Below, in pieces: positions 8,790 through 17,775 of a stretch of 64,000 nt of DNA. The notes beneath the pieces are model-generated. The model did no database searches. It had not been told where the DNA came from and saw only the letters and a program-made list of their open reading frames with translations. Source of the DNA: UBA7672 sp965229115 (GTDB taxonomy: Bacteria > Pseudomonadota > Alphaproteobacteria > Caulobacterales > Hyphomonadaceae). How positions within the stretch are numbered: position 1 is the stretch's first letter; each line of letters begins with the position of its first letter. The stretch covers positions 496,001 to 560,000 of the forward strand of contig CBDDIR010000003.1 in NCBI GenBank assembly GCA_965229115.1, written 5' to 3'. The position numbers and the translations under genes were made by a program.

Positions 8790-9365
8790 TCAGGCTGCCT
8801 TCGCCGTCTTCAACGCATTGCCCCACCAGACCATGTTGTCGAACACGGCGGTGCGCGACGCCACAAGATGCGCGTAGTCATCCAGCGTTTTGCCCTGCTG
8901 CATGACGCCCAGAAACTCCGCCATCGCGATGTTCACCTCCTGCTTGATCGGCGCCATCTGCAGTTCGACCGCAATGCCGCGCAGATGCTCGATCGCCCGC
9001 GCGCCTCCGACGCCGCCATAGCCGACGAAGGCAATCGGCTTGCGATGCCACTCGAACGAAGCGCTATCGAAGGCATTCTTCAGAACCGCCGTCGGCGCAT
9101 GATTGTACTCTGCAGCAGTGACGACATAGCCGTCATACGCGCCAACCTTGTGCCGCCAGGCTTCCGCCTCGGCCTCGGTAAACTTGCCTCCCGAATAACC
9201 AACCGGTGCAGGCTCGTTGAACAGGGGCAGGGGGTGCTCGCGCAGGTCGAGCGTTTCCAGCGTGAAATCGTCGCGACTTTTCGCTCCCTCAATGATCCAC
9301 CGCGCTGGAACATCAGCAAAACGGTTGGGTCGGGTTGAACCAATGATGAGGGCGAAGTTCAGCAT
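8790..9365 (-). CDS. NAD(P)H-dependent FMN reductase family protein
   Basis: A 191-residue flavodoxin-like oxidoreductase of the NADPH-dependent FMN reductase family. The N-terminal FMN phosphate loop is IIGSTRPNR (residues 7-15), followed by DLREHPLPLFNEP, and the second flavin segment is TAAEYNHAPTAVLKNAFD; these are diagnostic. It probably reduces flavins or quinones in the cytoplasm. ATG at 9365 places the Rossmann loop at the expected distance from the N terminus. It is transcribed divergently from an HxlR regulator, a pairing often seen for HxlR-controlled oxidoreductases. Confidence 0.9.
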   Translation of the reverse strand: MLNFALIIGSTRPNRFADVPARWIIEGAKSRDDFTLETLDLREHPLPLFNEPAPVGYSGGKFTEAEAEAWRHKVGAYDGYVVTAAEYNHAPTAVLKNAFDSASFEWHRKPIAFVGYGGVGGARAIEHLRGIAVELQMAPIKQEVNIAMAEFLGVMQQGKTLDDYAHLVASRTAVFDNMVWWGNALKTAKAA

Positions 9366-9442
9366 GCCGGCGCTCCTGCTGGCGATTGGCGGATGCATCG
9401 CTACATTGAGGTGAGTGGTCGGCCCCACAAGGAGGCACAATC

Positions 9443-9874
9443 TTGAGCCCTGGTTCCCTGCATGTAACCGAACGGTGCCGCCCGGCCACCCAGATGTTCC
9501 AGCTGATCGGCGACAAGTGGACGATTCCCGTCGTCATGCTGCTGTCAGGCGGCAGCCGTCGTTTCTCGGAACTCAGGCGCGAGATGCCGAATATCTCACA
9601 GCGAATGCTGACGCTCAGCCTCCGGGCGCTGGAGCGCAACGGCCTCATCGAACGCAGGGTCACACCCACTGTGCCCGCTCGCGTCGACTACAAGCTCACC
9701 GCACTGGGCCACTCATTCTCTGACCGCGCCTCGCTCCTAGGGATGTGGGCCTTCGAAAACAAAACGGCTGTCGACGCCGCGCGAGAGGCATTCGACAGCC
9801 GTCTTGAACCACCAGTCGAAAAGATCAGCCCGGCGCAGACTCAGCCGGTGCAGGCATCACGGGCGGCGGGCTAG
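9443..9874 (+). CDS. HxlR family transcriptional regulator
   Basis: A 143-residue winged-helix regulator. The HxlR pattern is clear: CRPATQMFQLIGDKWTIPVV, then RRFSELRREMPNISQRMLTL and LRALERNGLIERRV, the recognition helix and wing. The family's key N-terminal Cys is present near residue 12. Translation starts at TTG 9443, supported by AAGGAGG at 9429-9435. It is divergent from an FMN reductase gene 77 bases away, which is its likely target. HxlR proteins often sense electrophiles or redox stress. Its last 50 bases overlap the 3' end of a minus-strand lipoprotein gene. Confidence 0.9.
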   Translation: MSPGSLHVTERCRPATQMFQLIGDKWTIPVVMLLSGGSRRFSELRREMPNISQRMLTLSLRALERNGLIERRVTPTVPARVDYKLTALGHSFSDRASLLGMWAFENKTAVDAAREAFDSRLEPPVEKISPAQTQPVQASRAAG

Positions 9875-10130
9875 CCGGCGGCGTCGCAAGCGGGTTGTTC
9901 GGATCACGCGGTTGGCCCGGCGAAGGTGACGCATCCAGCGGGGGCGGAATATCTCGCAAATCCGGGTTGGTGTTAGGCGGGGCATAGCGATAGTCCGGCG
10001 TTTCAACAGGCGCGCGCTGCGAGACGCCATCGTATTCATTGTTCGCCATCTGGCTGTCATTGCCGCAAGCGCCAAGCGCCATTGCTGCAATTGCCGCCGC
10101 AACTGGAGATGCCATCAGGGCCAATCTCAT
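9825..10130 (-). CDS. Small proline-rich lipoprotein
   Basis: A 101-residue protein with a signal sequence ending in a lipobox (AAMALGACGND, Cys near residue 22). The mature part is disordered and rich in Pro, Asn, Asp and Ala (DIPPPLDASPSPGQP and similar), with no recognisable domain. AGGAGGAG lies nine bases before the ATG, a strong ribosome binding site, which supports it as a real gene. Its 3' end overlaps the HxlR gene by 50 bases on the opposite strand. Function unknown. Confidence 0.7.
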   Translation of the reverse strand: MRLALMASPVAAAIAAMALGACGNDSQMANNEYDGVSQRAPVETPDYRYAPPNTNPDLRDIPPPLDASPSPGQPRDPNNPLATPPASPPPVMPAPAESAPG

Positions 10131-10205
10131 CTTTCTCTCCTCCTGAATGTGTGACTGACGAACGATGCGCGAGCGCGGTCGTTCCGCAGGAGGGCGGTCA
10201 GAAGA

Positions 10206-10222
10206 CTATGTTACAAACATAG
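10206..10222. promoter_or_regulatory. Perfect dyad, candidate operator
   Basis: CTATGTT (10206-10212), three bases, then AACATAG (10216-10222): seven-base arms with perfect symmetry in a short AT-rich island. It lies 76 bases upstream of the lipoprotein start at 10130 and just downstream of the GDPD gene. The size and symmetry fit a binding site for a dimeric regulator. Confidence 0.4.
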
Positions 10223-10264
10223 GTTCAGTGATTTCGGATGGTCGGGGCTGTTAGCGCCGCAGCG

Positions 10265-11290
10265 TTACTCCACGCCGTGCAGCACGTCGTTGCGAACTGC
10301 ATACCCCGTGATGGCAAAGTCGGTGAAGAAGCCGTCGATGCCCAGCGCGAAGAACTCACGCATGGTGGTCGCAATCGGCTTGCCGTCGACCGGCTGGTCA
10401 TCGCGGAACGTCCAAGGGTGCACCGGGATGCCCAGCTTATGCGAAGCCTCGATCACGCCCGTCGATTTGCCAGTCGCATCACGCAGCATGCCGATGTTCG
10501 GCCCAAGTCCCTGCCAGAACGGCGCGCCTGGTTTGGCGAGGGCGGCATCGAGCCCTTCCTTGTCTGCCACCAGCATGACAACCGGCAGGTCCGTCATGGC
10601 GTCGATCTTCTTCACGAAGTCCGGTTCGAACGACTGGATGAACACGCGCGAGCCCGCGCCATCCATGCCGTACTTCTTCAGGCTCGCGAGGATTTTCTCG
10701 GCCATGTCCGCATGGCCGTTGGCCGCGTGATAGGCGGGCGACTTCGCTTCCGGATAAACGCACACCGGCTCGCTGGTCACGGTCACGCGCGACTTCGCCA
10801 GTTCGAGAACCTCGTCGAAGGTCGGGATCTGGTAGAGCCCGTCGAAATTCTTCGGGCGGCCCTTGAACGGCTGCACGGCGCGCAGCGTCTTCAGCTCGGC
10901 CAGTGTGAAGTCCGCAGCCCACCAGTCTTCCTTGCCGTCGAATTCCGGATCGGGCGACTTCCGCTTGCGGCTCGCAAACTCCGGCTTCGAGGCGATATCG
11001 GTCGTGGTGGACAGATACGTGTCGTGGCGAACCACCAGGACGCCATCCTTGCTGAACACCAGATCCGGCTCGATGCAGTCCGCGCCATCGTTCAGCGCGC
11101 GCTGATAGCCTTCCAGCGTATGCTCGGGCAGGTGGCCCGATGCGCCGCGGTGCGCGATCAGCAACGGCGTCTTGTGGTCCAGCGAGGCATAGGGCCAGTC
11201 GCCTTTGGCGCTTGAGCCGCCCGGCAGCGTGTCGCAGCCGATCAGGGCGAGGGGGAGGGCGAGCAGTCCGAGAATCTTGGTGCGCATCAT
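10265..11290 (-). CDS. glpQ: Glycerophosphodiester phosphodiesterase, lipoprotein
   Basis: A 341-residue enzyme that hydrolyses glycerophosphodiesters to glycerol-3-phosphate and an alcohol. The signal ends in a lipobox (LALPLALIGCDT), so it is probably anchored in a membrane facing the periplasm. GDPD motifs are intact: LIAHRGASGHLPEHTLEGY (His and Arg of the active site, then Glu), GADCIEPDLVFSKDGVLVVRHD (metal-binding Glu-x-Asp and catalytic His), and FIQSFEPDFV further on. Its length fits the GlpQ group rather than the short cytosolic UgpQ group. The start is at 11290, with a second ATG immediately after at 11287. Confidence 0.9.
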   Translation of the reverse strand: MMRTKILGLLALPLALIGCDTLPGGSSAKGDWPYASLDHKTPLLIAHRGASGHLPEHTLEGYQRALNDGADCIEPDLVFSKDGVLVVRHDTYLSTTTDIASKPEFASRKRKSPDPEFDGKEDWWAADFTLAELKTLRAVQPFKGRPKNFDGLYQIPTFDEVLELAKSRVTVTSEPVCVYPEAKSPAYHAANGHADMAEKILASLKKYGMDGAGSRVFIQSFEPDFVKKIDAMTDLPVVMLVADKEGLDAALAKPGAPFWQGLGPNIGMLRDATGKSTGVIEASHKLGIPVHPWTFRDDQPVDGKPIATTMREFFALGIDGFFTDFAITGYAVRNDVLHGVE

Positions 11291-11388
11291 GGGGATGGAA
11301 CATGCTCATGTGACGCCCCTGTGTCGAGACGTTGGGAAATCGAATTGGCGTTACGGCAGGACTTTACGGATATGTGCCCGCCATGGTT

Positions 11389-11408
11389 ATGTGAGCAAAC
11401 ACTCACAT
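11389..11408. promoter_or_regulatory. Dyad upstream of the SDR gene, candidate operator
   Basis: ATGTGAG (11389-11395), a six-base spacer, and CTCACAT (11402-11408) form a perfect inverted repeat 15 bases before the SDR start codon. A protein bound here would block the promoter or the start of transcription. TetR- and LacI-type sites have this form. Confidence 0.4.
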
Positions 11409-11422
11409 CAGGAAACGCCGTC

Positions 11423-12385
11423 ATGACTGCACAACAACAAGTCCCCATGGGCTCGGGCTTCGGTCTGCGCACGACGGCGGCCGATGTGCTCAAGGGCATC
11501 GATCTGACGGGCAAGAACGCAATCGTGACCGGCGGTTATTCGGGCATCGGTATCGAGGCCGTGAAGGCGCTTGTTGCCGCCGGCGCATCCGTCACCGTTC
11601 CCGCGCGCCGCCCGGACAAGGCGCGCGAAGAGCTGGCCGGCATTCCGAACGTCGAGATTGGCGAACTCGATCTGGCAGATCTCAAGTCAGTGAAGACATT
11701 CGCAGACAGCTATGTCGCCTCCGGCAAGCCGCTGCACATCCTGATCAACAACGCCGCCATCATGGCCAATCCGGAAACGCGTGTCGGCCCGAACTGGGAA
11801 TCGCAATTCGCCACCAACCATCTCGGCCACTTCGCGCTCGCCGCTGGTCTGGCTCCTGCGCTGAAGGCCGCCAATGGGGCACGCGTCGTCAGCGTTTCGT
11901 CCACGGGCCACAAGCTCTCAGCCATCAACTTCGACGACATCCACTACACCTCGCGTCCCTACGCGAAATGGCCCGCCTACGGTCAGGCCAAGACCGCCAA
12001 CTCGCTGTTCGCTGTAGAGCTTGATCGTCGCGGCCAGGCGCACGGCGTCCGCGCCTTTGCAGTCCACCCTGGCGGCATCATGACCGAGCTGCAGCGCCAC
12101 CTGCCGAAGGAAGAGATGATCGCCTTCGGCTGGATCGACGACAACGGCAATCTCAACGAGCGCTTCAAGACAGTCGAGCAGGGAGCTGCCACTGAAACCT
12201 GGGCCGCAACATCGCCGCAGCTCAACGGCAAGGGCGGCCTCTACTGCGAGGACTGCGACGTGGCGAAGCTCACCCAACCTGGCGAGTCACGCATCGCGGG
12301 CGTTGATCCGCACGCCGTGGATGCGGATGCCGCCAAGAAACTCTGGCAGGTATCAGTCGAGGCAACCGGCCTGGATATGTTCTGA
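11423..12385 (+). CDS. Short-chain dehydrogenase/reductase
   Basis: A 320-residue SDR oxidoreductase. The cofactor loop is TGGYSGIG (about residues 35-42), followed by RRPDKAREEL, suggesting NADP(H) preference because of the basic residues after strand 2. NNAAIM, the Ser of VVSVSSTGHKLS, and the YGQAK active-site motif are present. The length and the HPGGIMTEL segment resemble the retinol dehydrogenase/WW-domain oxidoreductase-like SDR group. Substrate unknown. ATG at 11423 was chosen over upstream starts because the family N terminus begins here and a dyad lies just upstream. The AraC gene converges on it three bases away. Confidence 0.9.
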   Translation: MTAQQQVPMGSGFGLRTTAADVLKGIDLTGKNAIVTGGYSGIGIEAVKALVAAGASVTVPARRPDKAREELAGIPNVEIGELDLADLKSVKTFADSYVASGKPLHILINNAAIMANPETRVGPNWESQFATNHLGHFALAAGLAPALKAANGARVVSVSSTGHKLSAINFDDIHYTSRPYAKWPAYGQAKTANSLFAVELDRRGQAHGVRAFAVHPGGIMTELQRHLPKEEMIAFGWIDDNGNLNERFKTVEQGAATETWAATSPQLNGKGGLYCEDCDVAKLTQPGESRIAGVDPHAVDADAAKKLWQVSVEATGLDMF

Positions 12386-12387
12386 GC

Positions 12388-13485
12388 TTAATGCGTCTGT
12401 CGCGAGCTGGCGCGCAGGTTTGCCGCCAGCGAGTTGACGCGAGACGTCCGCGGACCTGAAGTCTTGGACTTGCTGCGCGCTTCCGTCAGGCGCGTGCGAT
12501 ACGTCCGCGGCGCCTCACCGAACCATCGCCGGCAGCTGCGCGAAAAAGCGGAGCTGTCGGCATAGTCGAGCATCTGCGCGATCTGCGAAAGCGACACCGT
12601 AGGCTGCGTCAACAATCTCTCCGCCCATTCGCGCCGGACGTTGTCCTTGATCTTCTCGAAGCTCGTACCTTCGCCTTTCAGCCGTCGTTGCAGCGTACGT
12701 GCATGCACGCCTAGCGCTTTCGCAGCTTGCTCCGGCGTGCACTCGCGGCCTTTCAGCAGGCTACGCGCCATGGTGGTGACGCGGCGTGTGAAGACCTTCT
12801 CGCGCATGGGCGTGTGGGCATGGAGATATGTCTCGGCAATCTCGCGCATGTGCGATGATCCGCCCGGCCGCCAGGTATCCAGGATCGCGCGCTCGATCGC
12901 GATCCCCATTGCCGGCTTGCCGAAGCTCGGCGTCATGCCGAACATCTTGCGATAGACCGTCAGCGGCGAGATCGGCTCGTGCATGAACCAAACCTCGCGC
13001 GGCTTGTAGTCTTCGCCGCCCAGAACGCCGAGCGACCTATGGAAAGACGCAATGATACGTTCGTCATTCTGCTCGCGCCGCCTCTGGCTGCGCAGCGCCA
13101 GCGTCGCCGACAGGAAGTCGCGGGATGTGCGCGGCATCGGCGCAAGCGTCACGGTGAGAGCAGGGTTGTGCACATGCATGAAGCGCGCGGCGACCTCGAT
13201 GCCTTCACGCGCCGTCGGTGAGTTGATGATCGCAATCGACAGCGCGCCGAGCGCAGACATGTTCTGCACCTGACCCAATCGTAATCCGAAGTCAGGCCGC
13301 TCCAGCCGCTCAGCTGCGAATGCGAGGCTGTCCACGAACGCGCGCAGCGGCATGTAGCGTTCGGGATCGTTGAGTGCGGACGGCGAGACCTGAGCGGCGG
13401 CGAGAACCTCATCGGGGTCACCCCCGAGCTCGATCACCAGCTCGCGAAACCCGCTCCACGCACTGGCGCGAATGATTTCCCTCAT
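12388..13485 (-). CDS. AraC family regulator with arabinose-binding-type N-terminal domain
   Basis: A 365-residue regulator. The N-terminal half (about residues 15-200) matches the arabinose-binding domain of the OruR/ArgR-like AraC group, with FRELVIELGGDPDEVLAAAQV and a later RPDFGLRLGQ. The C-terminal helix-turn-helix pair is ALGVHARTLQRRLKGEGTSF and SLSQIAQMLDYADSSAFSRS, followed by RRWFGEAPRTYR. A basic, Ser-rich tail of about 35 residues follows and is probably disordered. ATG at 13485 is preferred to a TTG at 13545. It converges on the SDR gene and might control it. Confidence 0.9.
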   Translation of the reverse strand: MREIIRASAWSGFRELVIELGGDPDEVLAAAQVSPSALNDPERYMPLRAFVDSLAFAAERLERPDFGLRLGQVQNMSALGALSIAIINSPTAREGIEVAARFMHVHNPALTVTLAPMPRTSRDFLSATLALRSQRRREQNDERIIASFHRSLGVLGGEDYKPREVWFMHEPISPLTVYRKMFGMTPSFGKPAMGIAIERAILDTWRPGGSSHMREIAETYLHAHTPMREKVFTRRVTTMARSLLKGRECTPEQAAKALGVHARTLQRRLKGEGTSFEKIKDNVRREWAERLLTQPTVSLSQIAQMLDYADSSAFSRSCRRWFGEAPRTYRTRLTEARSKSKTSGPRTSRVNSLAANLRASSRQTH

Positions 13486-13637
13486 GTCGGTGCGGCCTGC
13501 GTCAGCATGACACCCGGTTTCTCTGAAACTGTCGCGAAATGCCAAGTTTTTGTCGGGCTGAGAAAAGCACCCGTTCGCCTGGGAACGTATGTGCCACCCA
13601 CAAAAGAAGACTACCAGCGCTCCCCGGAATAAAAAGC

Positions 13638-14060
13638 ATGTCCTCTGACGCGAAAACGGCCCACCCGTCCCGAAAGCCGCGAGTCCTGATCGTGGACGAC
13701 TCCTCAGGTATGCGCACCTATCTGCGCCTGATCCTCGAGTCCGCCGGCTTTGCCTGTGTCGAAGTGCCGGACGGCGGCGAAGCTTTCGACCACCTTCTCA
13801 AGGGCAGCTTCGACATCGTCATCACCGACATCGAAATGCCGGGGATGGATGGCTACCAGCTGCTGTCCGCAATCAGCCTGTTGCCGGTATCCCGTGGCCG
13901 TCCCGCTGTAATCGTTGCGTCAGCGTTGATGGATGAAACCCTGGCCGAGCGCCGGCCAGAACTGCGCCAAGCATCGGCCCTGCTGGCCAAGCCGGTCCAG
14001 CCCGTTGACCTCCTGAAAGCGGTCGAAAAGGTGCTCGCCGCCCGCGCGATCGCCCGCTAA
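13638..14060 (+). CDS. Single-domain response regulator (CheY-like)
   Basis: A 140-residue stand-alone receiver domain. The acidic pair is Asp20-Asp21 (VLIVDDSSGMR), the phospho-acceptor is Asp64 in VITDIEMPGMDG, and the conserved Lys is in LLAKPVQP. No output domain follows, so it must act by protein contact or in a phosphorelay. No histidine kinase is adjacent. An Hpt protein is encoded at 39652, but nothing in the sequence links the two. The start at 13638 leaves a short 13-residue lead before the first strand. Confidence 0.92.
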   Translation: MSSDAKTAHPSRKPRVLIVDDSSGMRTYLRLILESAGFACVEVPDGGEAFDHLLKGSFDIVITDIEMPGMDGYQLLSAISLLPVSRGRPAVIVASALMDETLAERRPELRQASALLAKPVQPVDLLKAVEKVLAARAIAR

Positions 14061-14129
14061 GGCGACGCACCCCGTTGATGCTGCGGGATTCTTGACGGTT
14101 TCGCCTCAAGGGCGCATCTGAGCCCTCCG

Positions 14130-14906
14130 ATGAACAAGATCACCGCTTTCATCACCAATATGGACGCCCGCGCGTGGCGCACCATCTGGGTGTCGCTGGC
14201 CCTGCTGGGCGGCGTGGCTGTGCTTATGGTTCTCGGCAAGTCCGGAGCCTTCGGCTTCGCGGACCACATCGACGAACAACTCGCCGGGCTGCGCAACAGC
14301 CCCTGGGGTCTGCCGGCGACCATCCTGGTCTTCATCCTGACCGCCTTCATCGCCGCGCCGCAGTTCGTTCTCATGGCCGGCTGCATCGTGGCCTTCGGAC
14401 CATGGCTCGGCAGCGCCTATGCTATGGCCGGCCAGATGGCCGCCGCCTGGCTGCACTTCTACATGGGCCGCTTCGGAGGACGTGAACTGGTCGACCGCTA
14501 TGGCGGCAACACGGTAAACCGCCTGTCGCGCTTCATCGGCCGCAACGATTTCCTCGCCAGCGCCATCGTCCGCTCAGTCCCCACCGCGCCGGCCATCGTC
14601 GTGAACATGGCCTTCGGCGCCTCCAAGGCGAATGTCTGGCGCTTCCTCGCCGGATGCTTCGTCGGCTCGATCCCGAAGACGCTGATCGTGGCGCTGCTCG
14701 GCCAGTCGGTTATGTCCGCCGTTGGTGGCGGCGTGCTGCTCGCCGTCGGCGGCATCATCGCGGTGATCGGCATCTGGATCATCGTCGCGCTCGCCGCCCG
14801 CAAGGCCGTTAACGACGAACCCGACCTGCGGAAGGACAGCGACCCGCCGGGCCCAAACCAGTCGCCAAATCCCAGCGAAGGGGTAGGGTCTGCCTCGGCC
14901 GACTAG
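14130..14906 (+). CDS. TVP38/TMEM64 (VTT domain) family membrane protein
   Basis: A 258-residue inner-membrane protein with about six helices. The VTT/SNARE-associated domain is at about residues 65-190, with PATILVFILTAFIAAPQFVLMAG, a GRFGGRELVDRYGG segment and FLASAIVRSVPTAPAIVVNMAFGASK, which contains the conserved Arg and Pro of the DedA-like fold. Related proteins scramble lipids or affect membrane integrity. The last 35 residues are polar, Pro- and Ser-rich and probably cytoplasmic. It follows the receiver gene by 69 bases on the same strand. Confidence 0.85.
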   Translation: MNKITAFITNMDARAWRTIWVSLALLGGVAVLMVLGKSGAFGFADHIDEQLAGLRNSPWGLPATILVFILTAFIAAPQFVLMAGCIVAFGPWLGSAYAMAGQMAAAWLHFYMGRFGGRELVDRYGGNTVNRLSRFIGRNDFLASAIVRSVPTAPAIVVNMAFGASKANVWRFLAGCFVGSIPKTLIVALLGQSVMSAVGGGVLLAVGGIIAVIGIWIIVALAARKAVNDEPDLRKDSDPPGPNQSPNPSEGVGSASAD

Positions 14907-14966
14907 GTCGCAGGGCCTAATTTCCTGTCACTTGACCTGAACCGCGACCCGAACGATAGAACATCC

Positions 14967-15038
14967 ATGCGCAATCAGGGGCTTACCCTTCTTCTCTCCC
15001 TGCGGGGGCTGCTTAGCAGCCCCTGGGCGCGTTCGTGA
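14967..15038 (+). CDS. leuA leader peptide (leucine-rich, 23 residues)
   Basis: A short frame, ATG at 14967 and TGA at 15036, encodes MRNQGLTLLLSLRGLLSSPW plus three residues, with seven leucines in 23. It ends 78 bases before leuA. This is the expected form of a leucine attenuator leader: ribosome stalling at Leu codons when leucyl-tRNA is scarce alters folding of the RNA downstream. No strong ribosome binding site is seen before it (GATAG only). It is real if the Leu-rich nature is conserved in relatives; the context makes this likely. Confidence 0.7.
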   Translation: MRNQGLTLLLSLRGLLSSPWARS

Positions 15039-15086
15039 TCCGGGCTGAGAGCTGCGGGTCGCGCGTCCAGGGGATTTGAAGCCCTT
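14976..15086 (+). promoter_or_regulatory. Alternative RNA hairpins, leuA attenuator region
   Basis: Three perfect but mutually exclusive pairings are visible. CAGGGGCT (14976-14983) can pair with AGCCCCTG (15018-15025). GGGGCTGC (15005-15012) can pair with GCAGCCCC (15016-15023). CCCCTGG (15020-15026) can pair with CCAGGGG (15067-15073). The first arm lies in the early codons of the Leu-rich leader, and the others lie at or beyond its end. No U-tract terminator is obvious, so the switch may act on translation of leuA or through Rho. Confidence 0.55.
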
Positions 15087-15116
15087 CCGAGACAAAGCCC
15101 TCACAGGACCACCCGA

Positions 15117-16691
<1,575 letters not shown>

Positions 16692-16710
16692 CTCACGGAG
16701 AACGCGCTCG

Positions 16711-16820
16711 TGCTTCGACTGACGCCGCGCTGCGCGCGTCTGCTCAGCATGAGCGCTACTCCACCGTCTCCGCTTGGGCGCTCATCCTGAGCAGGCCCGC
16801 AGGGCCGTCCGTCGAAGGAC
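16711..16820. repeat. Imperfect inverted repeat after leuA
   Basis: The left part (GTGCTTCGACTGACGC near 16711 and CTGCTCAGCATGAGCGC near 16740) is matched in inverted order by GCGCTCATCCTGAGCAG near 16778 and GTCCGTCGAAGGACAAG near 16808. The motif CTCATCCTGAGC with a following GTCGAAGGA resembles a class of interspersed repeats common in intergenic DNA of alphaproteobacteria such as Sphingomonas. It may end or stabilise the leuA transcript. Confidence 0.5.
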
Positions 16821-16854
16821 AAGTGCGTCCTCGCTGCTGGATCGACAGACACGT

Positions 16855-17643
16855 ATGACCGTCCCACTCCTCTCCCTTCGCAATGTCACCGTCCTCCGCG
16901 ACGCCGCAAAGCTCGTGGACGGCCTCTCGCTCACCATCCAGCGCGGCCAGAACACCGTCATCCTCGGCCGCAACGGCTCGGGTAAATCCACGCTGGTGAA
17001 GCTGATCACCCGCCAGCTCTTCCCGACCACGGGCGAGCCGGTCGAGATCTTCGGCCGCGATGCGTGGAACGTCTCCGAACTCCGCTCTCGTCTCGGCGTC
17101 GTCTCGTCGTCCTTGCAGCTCGACATGGCGCAGGACGAAAACCTTGAAGTCTTCGAGGTCGCCATCTCCGGCTTCTTCGCATCCTCCGGCGTGTGGGCGC
17201 ATCACACCGTCACCAACGCCATGAAGGACGCAGCCGACCAGGCGCTCGAACAGATGGGCGTCACCCATCTTGCTGGCCGCCGCCTCGGCGCGCTCTCCAC
17301 GGGTGAAGCTCGTCGCATCCTCATCGCCCGCGCGCTCGTTCACATGCCGGAAGCACTGCTGCTTGACGAACCGTGCGCCGGGCTTGACCCCACGACGCGC
17401 CGCCAATTCCTCGACACCCTGCGTGGCCTCGTCCAGCGCGGCACCACGCTGCTATTGGTCACCCACCACGTCGAGGAAATCATTCCGGAGATCACCCACG
17501 CCGTCATGATGCACGGCGGCCGCATCGCGCAACACGCAACAAAATCGGCCCTGATGACCGATGCAATCCTCTCCGAAGTCTTCGAAGCGCCAACCGCTCT
17601 CGAAGCCCGCAACGGCTGGTACTTCACCCGCCCCGACGTCTGA
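16855..17643 (+). CDS. ABC transporter ATP-binding protein without an adjacent permease
   Basis: A 262-residue ABC ATPase. Walker A is GRNGSGKST (about residues 38-46), the Q-loop region is VVSSSLQLDM, the signature is LSTGEARR (Thr for the usual Gly or Gln variant), Walker B is LLLDEPCAGLDP and the switch His is in LVTHHVEEI. This organisation resembles the ModF/YlmA-like stand-alone ATPases. No permease or binding protein lies nearby, so the partner is unknown or it acts alone. ATG at 16855 starts shortly before the first strand; upstream sequence belongs to a repeat. Confidence 0.9.
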   Translation: MTVPLLSLRNVTVLRDAAKLVDGLSLTIQRGQNTVILGRNGSGKSTLVKLITRQLFPTTGEPVEIFGRDAWNVSELRSRLGVVSSSLQLDMAQDENLEVFEVAISGFFASSGVWAHHTVTNAMKDAADQALEQMGVTHLAGRRLGALSTGEARRILIARALVHMPEALLLDEPCAGLDPTTRRQFLDTLRGLVQRGTTLLLVTHHVEEIIPEITHAVMMHGGRIAQHATKSALMTDAILSEVFEAPTALEARNGWYFTRPDV

Positions 17644-17658
17644 CCCGCGCCCCCAACA

Positions 17659-17687
17659 TTGACTTTTCGGGCCGCCTGCCTCACATA
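17659..17687 (+). promoter_or_regulatory. Possible promoter for the ABC-F gene
   Basis: TTGACT at 17659-17664 matches a -35 box; the -10 region, about 17 bases further, is weak (CACATA). If used, transcription would start near 17694, just before a short Shine-Dalgarno-led upstream frame. Confidence 0.3.
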
Positions 17688-17714
17688 GCGCCCATCAGCA
17701 GGAGCTCACCGCAC

Positions 17715-17726
17715 ATGAAACTCTAG
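17715..17726 (+). other. Three-codon upstream reading frame (Met-Lys-Leu-stop) with its own ribosome binding site
   Basis: AGGAG at 17700-17704 is followed by ATG AAA CTC TAG at 17715-17726, 49 bases before the ABC-F start. Such minimal frames precede some ABC-F genes and act in ribosome-stall control. CACCG (17707-17711) can pair with CGGTG just before the ABC-F start, so the leader may fold over the short frame. This could be chance; the strong AGGAG is the main support. Confidence 0.35.
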
Positions 17727-17775
17727 AACCCGCGCCAGATTTTCGCGTCGTTCTACTCGAGCTTTCGGTGCCTCC

